Part shown: positions 1 through 8,905 of the stretch, in pieces
How the letters are laid out: every line of letters begins with the position of its first letter
Position numbering within the stretch: the stretch's first letter is position 1
NCBI GenBank assembly: GCA_045540275.1
Contig: JAZQGX010000223.1
Coordinates: 1 to 38,640, forward strand
Origin: RGIG8368 sp045540275
Lineage (GTDB): Bacteria; Verrucomicrobiota; Kiritimatiellia; RFP12; UBA1067
DNA: 38,640 bases
Reading direction: 5' to 3'
The notes under the pieces: generated by a model
The model's input: the letters and a program-made list of their open reading frames with translations, nothing else
What the model was told of the DNA's origin: nothing
Database searches by the model: none
Position numbers and translations under genes: made by a program

Positions 1-178
1 CGGAAAGATAGCTAGAAGGCCCAAAACAGGAGAGCGGAGCCAATGGCATTTCAACTTCTGCAATATCGTTAGTTCCTACATCCACACGCAAAACACCGAC
101 CGCATCGTCGGCAAAACCATAATTGCATGCTTTAGAAACAATCAGTAGCAACAGCATTAAGTTGATGATAGACTTCAC
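1..178 (-). CDS. Secreted protein of unknown function, N-terminal part (cut by window edge)
   Basis: Reading from GTG at 178 the frame stays open to the window edge, about 59 codons. The product begins VKSIINLMLLLLIVSKAC, a signal peptide with a basic n-region and a Leu-rich core, then a mature part with DDAVGVLRVDVGTND. An AGGGA ribosome-binding site lies about 8 bases upstream of the GTG, which supports this start. It is downstream of the beta-propeller gene on the same strand, separated by 170 bases, so it may be the last gene of that surface-protein operon or have its own promoter. I do not recognise a family. The visible part only shows export. Its C-terminus is outside the window, so it is unknown whether it carries the V-R tail seen in other secreted proteins here. 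Confidence 0.6.
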   Translation of the reverse strand, partial: MKSIINLMLLLLIVSKACNYGFADDAVGVLRVDVGTNDIAEVEMPLAPLSCFGPSSYLS

Positions 179-236
179 AAACAATCCCTAATACAAATAA
201 ATCCACGGCTAACAAACAAGAAGCGACCTTGACGGT

Positions 237-265
237 ATGCTATCATCAATCATCGGCCAATTCAA
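237..265 (-). promoter_or_regulatory. Possible promoter for the left-edge secreted protein
   Basis: On the minus strand TTGAAT (260-265) is followed after 17 bases by TAGCAT (237-242), about 60 bases upstream of the GTG at 178. The -35 is fair and the -10 weak. It lies in the 170-base gap after the beta-propeller gene, in which nothing else is seen. Confidence 0.3.
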
Positions 266-348
266 CTCAAATTTTAAGCCGCATGGATTTTGCAGTACAT
301 ACATTCGAAACTTCTGTTCAATTCAAAGGAAAAGGTAGTCTCCGCGCT

Positions 349-2523
349 TCACTCGCACGCCTTGTCGCGCTTCCATTTGGCCGTAACGAACCCGCCGCCG
401 AGCGTTCCGGCAACAATCGTTTCTCCATCAAACGGATCGAACGCAACACAGCCAAGACGACGGATATGAAGACCTTTATTTGCCGGATGCCATGTTTTTC
501 CATCGTCCGAACTGACATATATGCCCCTCGCCCCGGCGAAGTCATGGTAGGGATTGTCGGATGTCGTCAGCACCAGACGCGCAGGATCCTTTGGATCGGA
601 TGCGACTGCGCGGACCAGTGCTTCACGGTGCAGATGCTCCCAATTGCCTGTACGCGGATCAAATCTCCACAATCCCCGCCGGTCTAAATCTCCGATGCGC
701 CCACGGCAAACCAGAACGCGCCCAAGCGCGTCACAGACGATTTTCCCTTCGGATTCGCCTTTAAGCCCAAGAAATCGGAAGGTCTTCCAATCTCTTGTCT
801 CGAAAACTCCCTCGGCATTTTTAAGATAAAAGCGCGCAGGATCAACTGGATCGACGGCAAATTCTCCTGACTGCACCAATTCTTCCCGATTCCATGTAGC
901 GCCACCGTCATTGGTTGTATAACGCGAGTTGCCGTTTACGGCAAAAGCTTTGCGTTTGTCATTGGGATCCACCCACATGCCCAAGTATGAACCATCTGCG
1001 AATTCAGGCAGCCCATAGTTTTTCCCGAAGCGCGAGCACCAAGTGCGCCCACCGTCATGACTGAAAGTTATACCGTTATTGCGGCCGCTCTGACCGGTTG
1101 CAAGATATATGCCGCCATCGCTGCTGAATGCCGCCGCTATTCCACCACACCAGGGGCCGGTCTCGCCCAGCGCATAATGCCAGCTTTTAAATCCATCATC
1201 AGAAATCCAGCCGCGCCCGGCGTCCATCATTTGGAGAACCGACTGTCCGCGCCGGTAGGGGTTGAATGTTATCGAACGGGAACACCAACCGTTCCACCCT
1301 CTTCCGCGCCAGTTGCCGGAGTTGGACTCGGCCGGGTGCAGAGCTGTCATATCCTGCCATGTGTGTCCGCCATCGACAGTTTTAAGCACATATTCGCTGT
1401 TGTATGCGTATGCCGTGTCTTTCTCAAGCGGAGATGCGGCAATGCGACAGCCCGGCCCAGCATAACACGCTGTCTCGATATTTGTTCTTGAACACCCCAA
1501 ACGCCAGCTGTCTCCACCGTCATCGCTGACAAAAATCCTGGAGTCTTTCCAACCCAAATCGCTTACATACATCCGGTGCGGAGGAATGGGAGAGAGTTCA
1601 ATATCGGAAAAACGAGTAACATACTTGTTCCCGGCATCCGATACCTTGTCGATTGTTGAATCCACCTTATGAAAAGAATGTCCTGCATCGGTACTTTTCC
1701 AGATGGAGTCAGGCGCACAGTGCGAACCGGCTGTTTTTTCCGAAGCTACAACCACCCAAAAAATATCAGGATTGGAAGGATGAGTCGTCACACTTCTGAC
1801 GGTGCCCGGAAGACCGGAAAGGTTGCGCCTAAACCATATCGAGCCTCCGTCATCCGAAACGAACCAACCGGCATCCTCGGCAAAGACATTTGCCCGAAGT
1901 CTTCCTCCCGTAGCTGATGCACTCCACCAGGCCTTTATGATATTTGCACCCTTTACAGACTCGGTGGTAAAGCCTTCCTTTGCGATTGTTCCGGCGCGTC
2001 TCCACTTTTCACCATCGTTATCGCTTATCCATACCGACCCCAAAGTATCGCATTTGGCCCAACTTCCCCAATGTCTGGAAGAGCCGCCAAACGCCATTAG
2101 TCGCCCCGGAACCGTTTTATCGATGAGAATTTTTTCGATCATGGCGGTGTACTTCCATGAGCACGCCTTGGGCATACCTTCTCGACGCGATACCCACGTC
2201 CGGGCGCCGTCGCAACTGAACATCGGGCCTGCACAGGAGCCGATCCACACCTCGTTCGTACGAAACGGGTGAAATGTCGGTGTCGCCATCTCGTAAGTCG
2301 GAAGTCCAAGTCCGGGAGCCCAACTTCCCCCGCCGTTGAATGAAACTGCCGTCCCGAGCATATCACCGCCGGAAACCAAATGATTGGCATTATGAGGCGA
2401 AACCGCCACCGAAACAATTGCGCCTCCGCATCCCGGCTCGTAAAGAGGCTTCCATTCAATGTCCGTAACGGAAGCGTTTGCGGACATCGCGGAAAAAATC
2501 AAGAATGCAATGGATATGAGCAT
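349..2523 (-). CDS. Secreted BNR/Asp-box beta-propeller protein (GH74/sortilin-like fold)
   Basis: This 724-residue protein has a signal peptide (MLISIAFLIFSAMSANA) and many blades carrying the Asp-box pattern S-x-D-G-G-x-x-W, for example SDDGGDSW, TVDGGHTW, SHDGGRTW, TNDGGATW and SSDDGKTW. These repeats run over almost the whole chain, and the length fits two seven-bladed propellers. Such folds occur in GH74 xyloglucanases, sialidases and sortilin/VPS10 proteins. I cannot assign catalytic residues, so a binding role is as likely as hydrolysis. The ATG shares one base with the TAA of the upstream surface-protein gene (TAATG), so the two are translationally coupled and probably act together at the cell surface. 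The C-terminus lacks the V-R tail of its partner. Confidence 0.8.
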   Translation of the reverse strand: MLISIAFLIFSAMSANASVTDIEWKPLYEPGCGGAIVSVAVSPHNANHLVSGGDMLGTAVSFNGGGSWAPGLGLPTYEMATPTFHPFRTNEVWIGSCAGPMFSCDGARTWVSRREGMPKACSWKYTAMIEKILIDKTVPGRLMAFGGSSRHWGSWAKCDTLGSVWISDNDGEKWRRAGTIAKEGFTTESVKGANIIKAWWSASATGGRLRANVFAEDAGWFVSDDGGSIWFRRNLSGLPGTVRSVTTHPSNPDIFWVVVASEKTAGSHCAPDSIWKSTDAGHSFHKVDSTIDKVSDAGNKYVTRFSDIELSPIPPHRMYVSDLGWKDSRIFVSDDGGDSWRLGCSRTNIETACYAGPGCRIAASPLEKDTAYAYNSEYVLKTVDGGHTWQDMTALHPAESNSGNWRGRGWNGWCSRSITFNPYRRGQSVLQMMDAGRGWISDDGFKSWHYALGETGPWCGGIAAAFSSDGGIYLATGQSGRNNGITFSHDGGRTWCSRFGKNYGLPEFADGSYLGMWVDPNDKRKAFAVNGNSRYTTNDGGATWNREELVQSGEFAVDPVDPARFYLKNAEGVFETRDWKTFRFLGLKGESEGKIVCDALGRVLVCRGRIGDLDRRGLWRFDPRTGNWEHLHREALVRAVASDPKDPARLVLTTSDNPYHDFAGARGIYVSSDDGKTWHPANKGLHIRRLGCVAFDPFDGETIVAGTLGGGFVTAKWKRDKACE

Positions 2524-4868
2524 TATCTTACAACGAAAATCAACCCGCTACCGAGAAATGACAGCTGTCCGTTGCGATAAACCGCACAATATCTGCCGGC
2601 CGGCTGCATCACACCATTGATACAAATCTTCCACGAGCGAAGATTATTCACCGAAGCGCAGTTCTCATAAGTAATCGGAACTGACAGTTTATCTATGCCA
2701 GTGCTGTTGGAAACACCGGTCAAATAGATTGTTCCGTTTTTGGCAAATCTCGCATTCATTATCGTGCCGCCGCCATCTTCGGCGTTGACCGTGACGGCAT
2801 CCACCGTTTGAGCGCCGACAACGTTCGTAAAGTCAAGAACCGCGCCAGCGGCCACCTCAACCTGCAGTGAACTGGGCATATTCCGAACACCAGGAACCGT
2901 AAAATTGAGGTCCGCACTGTAGAAACGGAAGCGGAGCGGCACCCCGCTTTCGGCCGTACCGAACCACTTTTCCTGATGATTCTGCACTTCGTTGTAATCA
3001 ACAACAAGCTCCTCATCATTGAGAACCTTCCATGTAAGTCCGCCATCGTGACTTGCGCTGAGAGTCCATGCTCTTGGACACCCTCCATATGCAGGCTGGA
3101 AATTTATCGCCGACACCGGCCCTGAATCGGACGGTAGCCGGACATAAAGCGTAACCCCGTTCTCATTGGTGGTCGACGGCGATTCCACTCCCACGCGCGG
3201 CCATTGATTATTGTCGAAAAGACCTCCGGCATTTCCGCTGCCGCCTGTTGCAATCAATGTCGTTCCGCTTGCAAACGCCGCCGTACCGCTCGGCAACATT
3301 TCAGGAGAAGTGCCTATCGGCGCCGTGTTGATGACATTTTCCCCTATACGGGTGCCGGTAGGTCCTACAAAACCGAGTTCACCGAGATAAAACCTGTAAT
3401 CGTGAGCTCCATTGTTTCTGTCGAAATAGCCGGTATTGTTCCAGTCGGTGACGTTCCACTTGAAAAGGTCGCACGAATATCCGACGGCGGAAAAAGCGAG
3501 AGTCCCCGCCTTGACGATAACATTCGAAGGCATAACGGAGGGGTCTTCGATTATCATGACGCCGAAGCCGTCCTTGGTCCATTCGCCTGCCGAAGTGAAG
3601 CCGGAGATTCGCTCGTCGTTCTCGACCGTGCGCGAAGTCTTCAGCCTGCCGCCGTTGAGCAGTACGAGCGAACCTCTTACCTCCGCCAAGCCCGAAGACG
3701 GCGCTACCGTCACTCCGTCAATGACCAGCGTCGCCCCGGATTCGACGAAAAGCCGGTCAAGATTGAACTCGGCCGCGATGCGGACTGTTCCGTTCGAAAC
3801 CGTAAACGATCCGACCTGCGCGGCATTGGTTATGCTGAAAGTTCCCGTCCCGACCTTGAATACGCCCACATCCGCCGCAATGCGGCCTTTGAGATACCCG
3901 TCCTGATCGCCTTCACCGAAAAACACTTTCGACGAAGATGTCCCCGTAAGAGACTCCGTATCAAGCGGAAACGGCGATGAGAACCAATTCAAGCGCTGTG
4001 TCGTATCTTTAATGCGCAAAAGAACATACGAAGGATTCGGCTCCTGCAAAACAACGCCGCCATTGCCCGGCCCGTAAGGAAGCAGATTGTCGTCCGGCAA
4101 TACTACCGAATGTTTTGAAGTTATGTAAAGATTGCGCACATTGGTCCATTCGACACCTTCGTGCAATGCATAGAACTGGTTTTCACCATTCGCCGACCGG
4201 CAAAAGATGACATCATGTCCACCGCCATCGATCACAACGCTGCACGAAGATTTATTGATACTCCGTTGACTCCAATCACTTCCGATACGGATATTGCCGC
4301 CTTCAAACGATTCGATGCGGAATGCGCCCGAAGCAAACATATCCGCCCCCCAGTTCTGGGTATTGCCGCCAATACAGCCGTCTTTTACGAGAATACGCGC
4401 TCGTGAAGCGGAGTGATTGTACATATTTTTGAAATCCACGCTCTCCGGACCCAATTTCAGAAAATCGATAAAGCCGGAGGGCGAAACGGCAGCGTTCTGG
4501 CAGATATTGACCGTGGTCATGTCAACGATATCCACATCTTTGCCGGCATTTTCGGCAAGCGCCACAATTTGACCCGAGCCACCGTTCCTGCCGATATTGA
4601 CAGTTACGACCTCAAGCCCAGTCGCATCGCCGCCGAGCACATTGATCTGCGCCGTATCGCCCGCGTCTGGCCCAAGTTCAAGCGTGGTCGCGCTCAGTTT
4701 GGCCCCGTTTTCAATATTCAAAATCCCGTGAACCGTCACCGTATCGTAGACGACCTCAGATGACAGGTTTACGGTTTCGCCCGAATTCACGGTCAGATCC
4801 GACGCATGGGAGGATAATGCTGCGCAAATGACAGCGACCCCAAAAACAAAAGTTTTTTTCGTATTCAT
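2523..4868 (-). CDS. Autotransporter-like beta-strand-repeat surface protein with V-R tail
   Basis: This 781-residue protein starts with a signal peptide (MNTKKTFVFGVAVICAALSSHA). The mature chain has repeated short strands of the autotransporter-associated type, such as VNSGETVNLSSEVVYD, GVFKVGTGTFSITNAAQ and VSNGTVRIAAEFNL, which suggests a right-handed beta-helix or solenoid. There is no recognisable C-terminal translocator barrel. The chain instead ends GSGLIFVVR, a tail shared with two other secreted proteins in this window. It is first in a surface-protein operon and overlaps the beta-propeller gene by one base. The promoter sits directly before the ATG and no Shine-Dalgarno sequence is visible, so translation is probably leaderless. 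An adhesin or matrix role is inferred; no enzyme motif is seen. Confidence 0.75.
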   Translation of the reverse strand: MNTKKTFVFGVAVICAALSSHASDLTVNSGETVNLSSEVVYDTVTVHGILNIENGAKLSATTLELGPDAGDTAQINVLGGDATGLEVVTVNIGRNGGSGQIVALAENAGKDVDIVDMTTVNICQNAAVSPSGFIDFLKLGPESVDFKNMYNHSASRARILVKDGCIGGNTQNWGADMFASGAFRIESFEGGNIRIGSDWSQRSINKSSCSVVIDGGGHDVIFCRSANGENQFYALHEGVEWTNVRNLYITSKHSVVLPDDNLLPYGPGNGGVVLQEPNPSYVLLRIKDTTQRLNWFSSPFPLDTESLTGTSSSKVFFGEGDQDGYLKGRIAADVGVFKVGTGTFSITNAAQVGSFTVSNGTVRIAAEFNLDRLFVESGATLVIDGVTVAPSSGLAEVRGSLVLLNGGRLKTSRTVENDERISGFTSAGEWTKDGFGVMIIEDPSVMPSNVIVKAGTLAFSAVGYSCDLFKWNVTDWNNTGYFDRNNGAHDYRFYLGELGFVGPTGTRIGENVINTAPIGTSPEMLPSGTAAFASGTTLIATGGSGNAGGLFDNNQWPRVGVESPSTTNENGVTLYVRLPSDSGPVSAINFQPAYGGCPRAWTLSASHDGGLTWKVLNDEELVVDYNEVQNHQEKWFGTAESGVPLRFRFYSADLNFTVPGVRNMPSSLQVEVAAGAVLDFTNVVGAQTVDAVTVNAEDGGGTIMNARFAKNGTIYLTGVSNSTGIDKLSVPITYENCASVNNLRSWKICINGVMQPAGRYCAVYRNGQLSFLGSGLIFVVR

Positions 4869-4875
4869 TGATTAT

Positions 4876-4904
4876 AGATTACATTATCGAATAGAGCTTG
4901 TCAA
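4876..4904 (-). promoter_or_regulatory. Strong sigma70-like promoter placed for a leaderless mRNA
   Basis: On the minus strand a perfect TTGACA (4899-4904) is followed after 17 bases by TAATCT (4876-4881). Only seven bases (4869-4875) separate the -10 from the ATG at 4868, so transcription should begin at or next to the start codon. Confidence 0.65.
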
Positions 4905-5006
4905 CCCCAGTCCAGCCGGGATTCACGCTCATCCCGATTTTTCGCCTTTCATTCGCTTATGTTTTATGTTAAAACAAATGAGCAATAAGGATATTTCAGG
5001 AGGATT

Positions 5007-5825
5007 ATGCCAGAGCTCCCCGAAGTAGAATCAATCGTCAGATCCTTGAATAAAGCGATTACCGAAAGAACCATCCGCAGCGTGGAAATTTTCACGCCGC
5101 GTCTTCGCACCTGTATATCCCGTCTCACTGACGCGGAGCTTGCAGGATTGAAGTTTACCGGCGTCCGCCGGCGCGGACGCTACGCCGTATGCGACCTTAA
5201 CGACGGCAGAGCGCTGGTCTTGCATTTTGGGATGAGCGGTGTGGTCAGAGTCGAGGGAGCAATAGCACGACGCAAGCATGAACATATTTTCATCCACCTT
5301 GACAATGACCAAATATTAAAGTTTGAAGACCCCCGCCGCTTTGGAATGGTTGAAGTGCAGCCCCTAGGAGCGGACGGATGGCCGGTCGGTCTTGAAGAAA
5401 TCGGAATTGAGCCGCTTTCCGGCAAATTCAACGGTCAATTTCTCCTCGCCTGTGCGCGCAAACGCCCCGGCCCGGTAAAGAACTTTCTGATGGACAATTC
5501 CGTCGTGACCGGCATCGGAAACATCTACGTCTGCGAAATCCTCTTTGAAACCGGCATATCACCGATTCATCCCGCAAACGAAATCGACCTTGAAACCTAC
5601 AACGCGATTGCCAGAACAGCCAAGGCGATTCTGCGCAAAGCGATTAAAATGAGCGGTACCACCATCAGCGACTACCGCAATGTGGACGGATCGGAGGGAA
5701 AGTTTGCCCAACAGCTCAAAGCTTACGGCAAGGAAGGGCTCCCCTGCCCCAGATGCGGAGGGCGTTTTGCAAACGTCACGATTGGCGGCAGGAGCAGCGT
5801 CTACTGCCCTCAGTGTCAGATTTAA
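5007..5825 (+). CDS. mutM: Formamidopyrimidine-DNA glycosylase
   Basis: Fpg/MutM removes oxidised purines such as 8-oxoguanine from DNA and nicks the abasic site (base excision repair, cytoplasm). The 272-residue protein starts MPELPEVESIVRSL: Pro-2 is the Schiff-base nucleophile and Glu-3 the partner acid once Met is removed. The helix-two-turn-helix region has NSVVTGIGNIYVCEILF. The C-terminal zinc finger is CPRCGG...YCPQCQ with four cysteines. Length is typical. A perfect AGGAGG at 4998-5003 sits three bases before the ATG. It is divergent from the surface-protein operon and convergent with folC. A single-gene unit is likely. I see no clear promoter in 4905-5000. Confidence 0.96.
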   Translation: MPELPEVESIVRSLNKAITERTIRSVEIFTPRLRTCISRLTDAELAGLKFTGVRRRGRYAVCDLNDGRALVLHFGMSGVVRVEGAIARRKHEHIFIHLDNDQILKFEDPRRFGMVEVQPLGADGWPVGLEEIGIEPLSGKFNGQFLLACARKRPGPVKNFLMDNSVVTGIGNIYVCEILFETGISPIHPANEIDLETYNAIARTAKAILRKAIKMSGTTISDYRNVDGSEGKFAQQLKAYGKEGLPCPRCGGRFANVTIGGRSSVYCPQCQI

Positions 5826-5863
5826 TGGTGCCACCGCACCTGCGGCTAAATCTTGAAGCAGGA

Positions 5864-7147
5864 TCACACCTTGACGGCCTTCCTCGCCGCCAGCACTTCG
5901 CCGGCCAGAAAAAGCGATCCGCAAACCACAACGGGAATGTCGTGCTCCACCGCCCAGTCGCAAGCCTCGGACAATGCGCGTTTCACATCGGTGGCTGCAT
6001 GAGTCCGCATGATGCCAGCGGCCTTGGCGAATTGCTCATTGCGATCTATTGGCAGCGAACGCGGATTCGACACGGGGACTGCCCAATACGACTGAACCGC
6101 AGGGGCAACGGTCGCAAGAAAGCCGGGAACATCTTTATCTCCGCAAAAGCCCGACACCATCGCCACTTTCCGCTTGACCCCGCAGGAGCGCAAGGCCTCT
6201 AAAAGCGCCTCCGCCGCGCAGGGATTGTGCGCACCGTCAACAATCACCGGCGGATTTTCGTTTATCAAATCAAACCGCCCGGGCCAATTCACATTTTGAT
6301 ATCCCAAGCGGAATGCGGCATCGGTCAGCTCAATGCCGGCATCATGCACAACCTCCAGAGCGGCCGCGGCCGTAGCCGCATTCTCAAGCTGAAAAGAACC
6401 GGCCAAAGGGAATTCGATCCCGCTCAAATCGCGCGTCCAGGTGGAGAGCGATATTTTCTGTCCCTTCAACGTCCTCGCGCTTGCTCCCACGCTTACAGTT
6501 TCGGGTACACTGACAAAACGGGCAGACATATTCTCGGCCTGCCGCATGATTACCGCCCTCGCCTCAAAAGGCATCTTGGCGCATACCACCGCACTGCCCT
6601 TCTTTATAATCCCCGCCTTCTCACCGGCAATCTCTTCGATGGTGCCTCCCAGAATATCGGTGTGATCCAATCCGATGCGCGTGATTACCGAAATTGAAGG
6701 AGTTACAAGATTTGTTGCATCCAATCTGCCGCCCAGTCCGGTTTCGACCACTGCAATCTGCACACCGCTGTCGGCAAACAGCTTGAATGCGACTGCGGTC
6801 AAACGCTCGAAATAGGAAAGCTTCTCGGGGCTGCACGCCAATATCGATTCCGCCGCGTCGTTCAATTGCTCGTCGCTTGCCGTCTTTCCGTCGATCCAGA
6901 ACCGTTCGTTGATGCTGATCAAATGGGGCGAGGTGTATCTTGCAACGCGGAATCCAGCATGTCTCAATACGGATTCGCAAATTGCGGCGGTCGCTCCTTT
7001 GCCGTCGGTACCGGCGATATGCAGTGAAAAAAACTTCCGTTGCGGGTTTCCGCACCGCTCCATCACCTCCGCGATGTTATCCAATCCCGGTCTGATCGCC
7101 CGCTCGTTCAATCCGCCAAGCAACCGGTCCAATGCATTTATCATCAT
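5864..7147 (-). CDS. folC: Bifunctional dihydrofolate synthase/folylpolyglutamate synthase
   Basis: FolC joins glutamate to dihydropteroate and adds further glutamates to folates, using ATP, in the cytoplasm. The 427-residue protein shows the Mur-ligase-like ATP site GTDGKGATAA near residue 47, the segment VVETGLGGRLDATNLV, and the C-terminal DGAHNP motif that positions the substrate. Length is normal. It starts 8 bases after the SpoU methyltransferase stop and has no clear Shine-Dalgarno sequence, so it probably depends on coupling to the upstream gene. The start has two adjacent ATGs (7147 and 7144) and the choice is uncertain. It is last in the TPR protein-SpoU-folC operon. No strong terminator hairpin is visible in the 38 bases between it and the convergent mutM. 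Confidence 0.95.
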   Translation of the reverse strand: MMINALDRLLGGLNERAIRPGLDNIAEVMERCGNPQRKFFSLHIAGTDGKGATAAICESVLRHAGFRVARYTSPHLISINERFWIDGKTASDEQLNDAAESILACSPEKLSYFERLTAVAFKLFADSGVQIAVVETGLGGRLDATNLVTPSISVITRIGLDHTDILGGTIEEIAGEKAGIIKKGSAVVCAKMPFEARAVIMRQAENMSARFVSVPETVSVGASARTLKGQKISLSTWTRDLSGIEFPLAGSFQLENAATAAAALEVVHDAGIELTDAAFRLGYQNVNWPGRFDLINENPPVIVDGAHNPCAAEALLEALRSCGVKRKVAMVSGFCGDKDVPGFLATVAPAVQSYWAVPVSNPRSLPIDRNEQFAKAAGIMRTHAATDVKRALSEACDWAVEHDIPVVVCGSLFLAGEVLAARKAVKV

Positions 7148-7155
7148 GGGTCAAA

Positions 7156-7965
7156 CTATGTCAAATTACTTTCAAACGATTGTTTAATACCGTCGTTCCT
7201 GCTTGCCGCCATCGCGGCGGAACTCGCCGCTATGGAAAAGGCGTTGCCGACATTCAGGGAGTTCTTGGCGCCGAAAACCGGAATACGAATTACCGCATCG
7301 CAAAGCGCCACCACATCCGGACGAATGCCGAAACGTTCATTCCCCAACACAATTGCGCAGGGAAATTCCCAGCGATGAGAATCAACGGTCTCGGCGCCTT
7401 CCACGGTTTCCAGTGCCACGCATTTTACACCGCGCCGGCGCAAATTCTGCACTTCAAGCAAAATATCCATCGAGCTGCGCCACGGCACCTTTTTTTCAGT
7501 TCCCATCGCCGCCCTGCACACCGCCGGGTGTTCGGGTGTCGCGGTATAGCCGCACAGGACCAACTCGCCCACCCCGAAGCATTCCGCCGTCCTGAAAATG
7601 GAACCGGTGTTGAATGCGGAACGGATGGAATCCAACACGACCGTAATGGGAAAGACGGTGCGCATCGCGCCGGAATCGTCGTCATTCTCGACGATTTGCG
7701 AATCGGTGATTTTCAATTTTGATATCTGCCGTTCAATCGGCACCAGTACCGACCACAGAGCCTGCCGGGTGATACCGGGCACCAACAGAGTATGCAAAAA
7801 GGCCAGACGCGGAATATCTTCCTGTCCGGCCATCCATTTTGCAGTCTCTTCAATTGACGCGGCGTTCGGCTCTGCCCCATCGGCAAAGACCTGATCCAAG
7901 GCTGTCACCCTGCGCCAAGCCTCGCGCCACCTGGAATACGCTCCAGCTCCGGCTGATGAAATCAT
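7156..7965 (-). CDS. SpoU/TrmH-family RNA 2'-O-methyltransferase
   Basis: SPOUT-class enzymes methylate ribose 2'-OH of tRNA or rRNA with S-adenosylmethionine. The three SpoU motifs are visible in the C-terminal half: VLDSIRSAFNTGSIFRTAE (motif 1, N and R), IVLGNERFGI (motif 2) and IPVFGAKNSLNVGNAFSIA (motif 3). The N-terminal ~100 residues are not a recognised domain. Which RNA is modified cannot be told from sequence. The ATG overlaps the stop of the upstream TPR gene (ATGA), so translation is coupled. FolC follows after 8 bases. Confidence 0.88.
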   Translation of the reverse strand: MISSAGAGAYSRWREAWRRVTALDQVFADGAEPNAASIEETAKWMAGQEDIPRLAFLHTLLVPGITRQALWSVLVPIERQISKLKITDSQIVENDDDSGAMRTVFPITVVLDSIRSAFNTGSIFRTAECFGVGELVLCGYTATPEHPAVCRAAMGTEKKVPWRSSMDILLEVQNLRRRGVKCVALETVEGAETVDSHRWEFPCAIVLGNERFGIRPDVVALCDAVIRIPVFGAKNSLNVGNAFSIAASSAAMAASRNDGIKQSFESNLT

Positions 7966-8741
7966 TTTTTCGCAGGTGCGTTGGTAGACACTGCCGCCGG
8001 CTTTTCCGCCACCGCAGGAATTGCCGGAGCCTTTTCTCCCTTCTTGAGAATCTCATCGCTCATCTCAAACAAGGAGCGCTTTGCGCGCGGAGTGTAGCGG
8101 TCGACAAGCTTGATCAGAGCATTGATGCGCGCTTCCGCCATGCCGTCGTCCGCAAGCTTCACCTTGAGGTTTTCAAGATATTCTTTTGCCTCGGCCTTTT
8201 TGCCGAGCAAAGCGAGCGCGCGGGCTTCGCCCAACTGCGCCTTCAGAATGAGATATGAATTCTCGAACTCCTTCTGGAAAGAGCGATACTCTTTCAGCGC
8301 TTCTTCGTTCTTGCCAACGGCTTCAAGCGCATGGGCGCGTCCAAGAATGGCAATCGATTCAAATCCGGTGAAGTTTCCGCCTGCCAGGCATTCATCGTAA
8401 ATACGCAACGAATCTTCGTATTTGCCGCTGTTGAAATATTCTTTCGCAAGACGGAGACGCAAGGCATTTCCACCCTTTGCGCCGCCGTTTTCGCTAACGG
8501 CGATTTCAAGATCCTCAACACTCTGCGCATTGAGCAGCGCGGAGTTGACGGCGGTTGCTTTGGCCACCTGATGGTTTCTGTAAACAAATACGCCGGCCGC
8601 GATTACGGCAACCGTAACGAGGCAAACAATGAACTTTTGCCCGTTTAGCATCCACCAATCGTACAAAGGAAGGAGTTCTTCGGGAAGGTTTTCGGGAACC
8701 GGTTTGCCGTCTAAACGTGAGTCTCTCTCTTTTGTATTCAT
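7962..8741 (-). CDS. Membrane-anchored TPR protein (YfgM-like)
   Basis: The 259-residue protein has a short charged N-terminus with DWWMLNGQKF, one transmembrane helix (about residues 37-55, IVCLVTVAVIAAGVFVY), and then helical tetratricopeptide-like repeats (ALRLRLAKEYFNSGKYEDSL, AILGRAHALEAVGKNEEAL, AQLGEARALALLGKKAEA). This layout matches TPR_21/YfgM-type proteins, which in other bacteria associate with the Sec translocon. That role is inferred from architecture only. The C-terminus is Ala/Pro/Lys-rich. AAGGA lies 7 bases before the ATG, and a good promoter lies about 95 bases upstream. It is the first gene of the operon with the SpoU methyltransferase and folC. Confidence 0.75.
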   Translation of the reverse strand: MNTKERDSRLDGKPVPENLPEELLPLYDWWMLNGQKFIVCLVTVAVIAAGVFVYRNHQVAKATAVNSALLNAQSVEDLEIAVSENGGAKGGNALRLRLAKEYFNSGKYEDSLRIYDECLAGGNFTGFESIAILGRAHALEAVGKNEEALKEYRSFQKEFENSYLILKAQLGEARALALLGKKAEAKEYLENLKVKLADDGMAEARINALIKLVDRYTPRAKRSLFEMSDEILKKGEKAPAIPAVAEKPAAVSTNAPAKK

Positions 8742-8836
8742 TCTTGTTTCCTTGAAGCTTTCGAACTATCGTCGACATCACCTTTGAGCATCTGGCGTTG
8801 CCGCTTACACAACGGTAAAAGTTTCATAAAAGCTTG

Positions 8837-8865
8837 ATTATATCACAAAACGCTTTTATAAACAA
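8837..8865 (-). promoter_or_regulatory. Promoter of the TPR-SpoU-folC operon
   Basis: On the minus strand TTGTTT (8860-8865) is followed after 17 bases by a perfect TATAAT (8837-8842). The expected leader to the ATG at 8741 is about 90 bases. It lies in the 164-base gap after the dapL stop. Confidence 0.65.
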
Positions 8866-8905
8866 TACGGCAATTTCTCATGCCAACAGGCGTCAAGCTA
8901 CAGTG

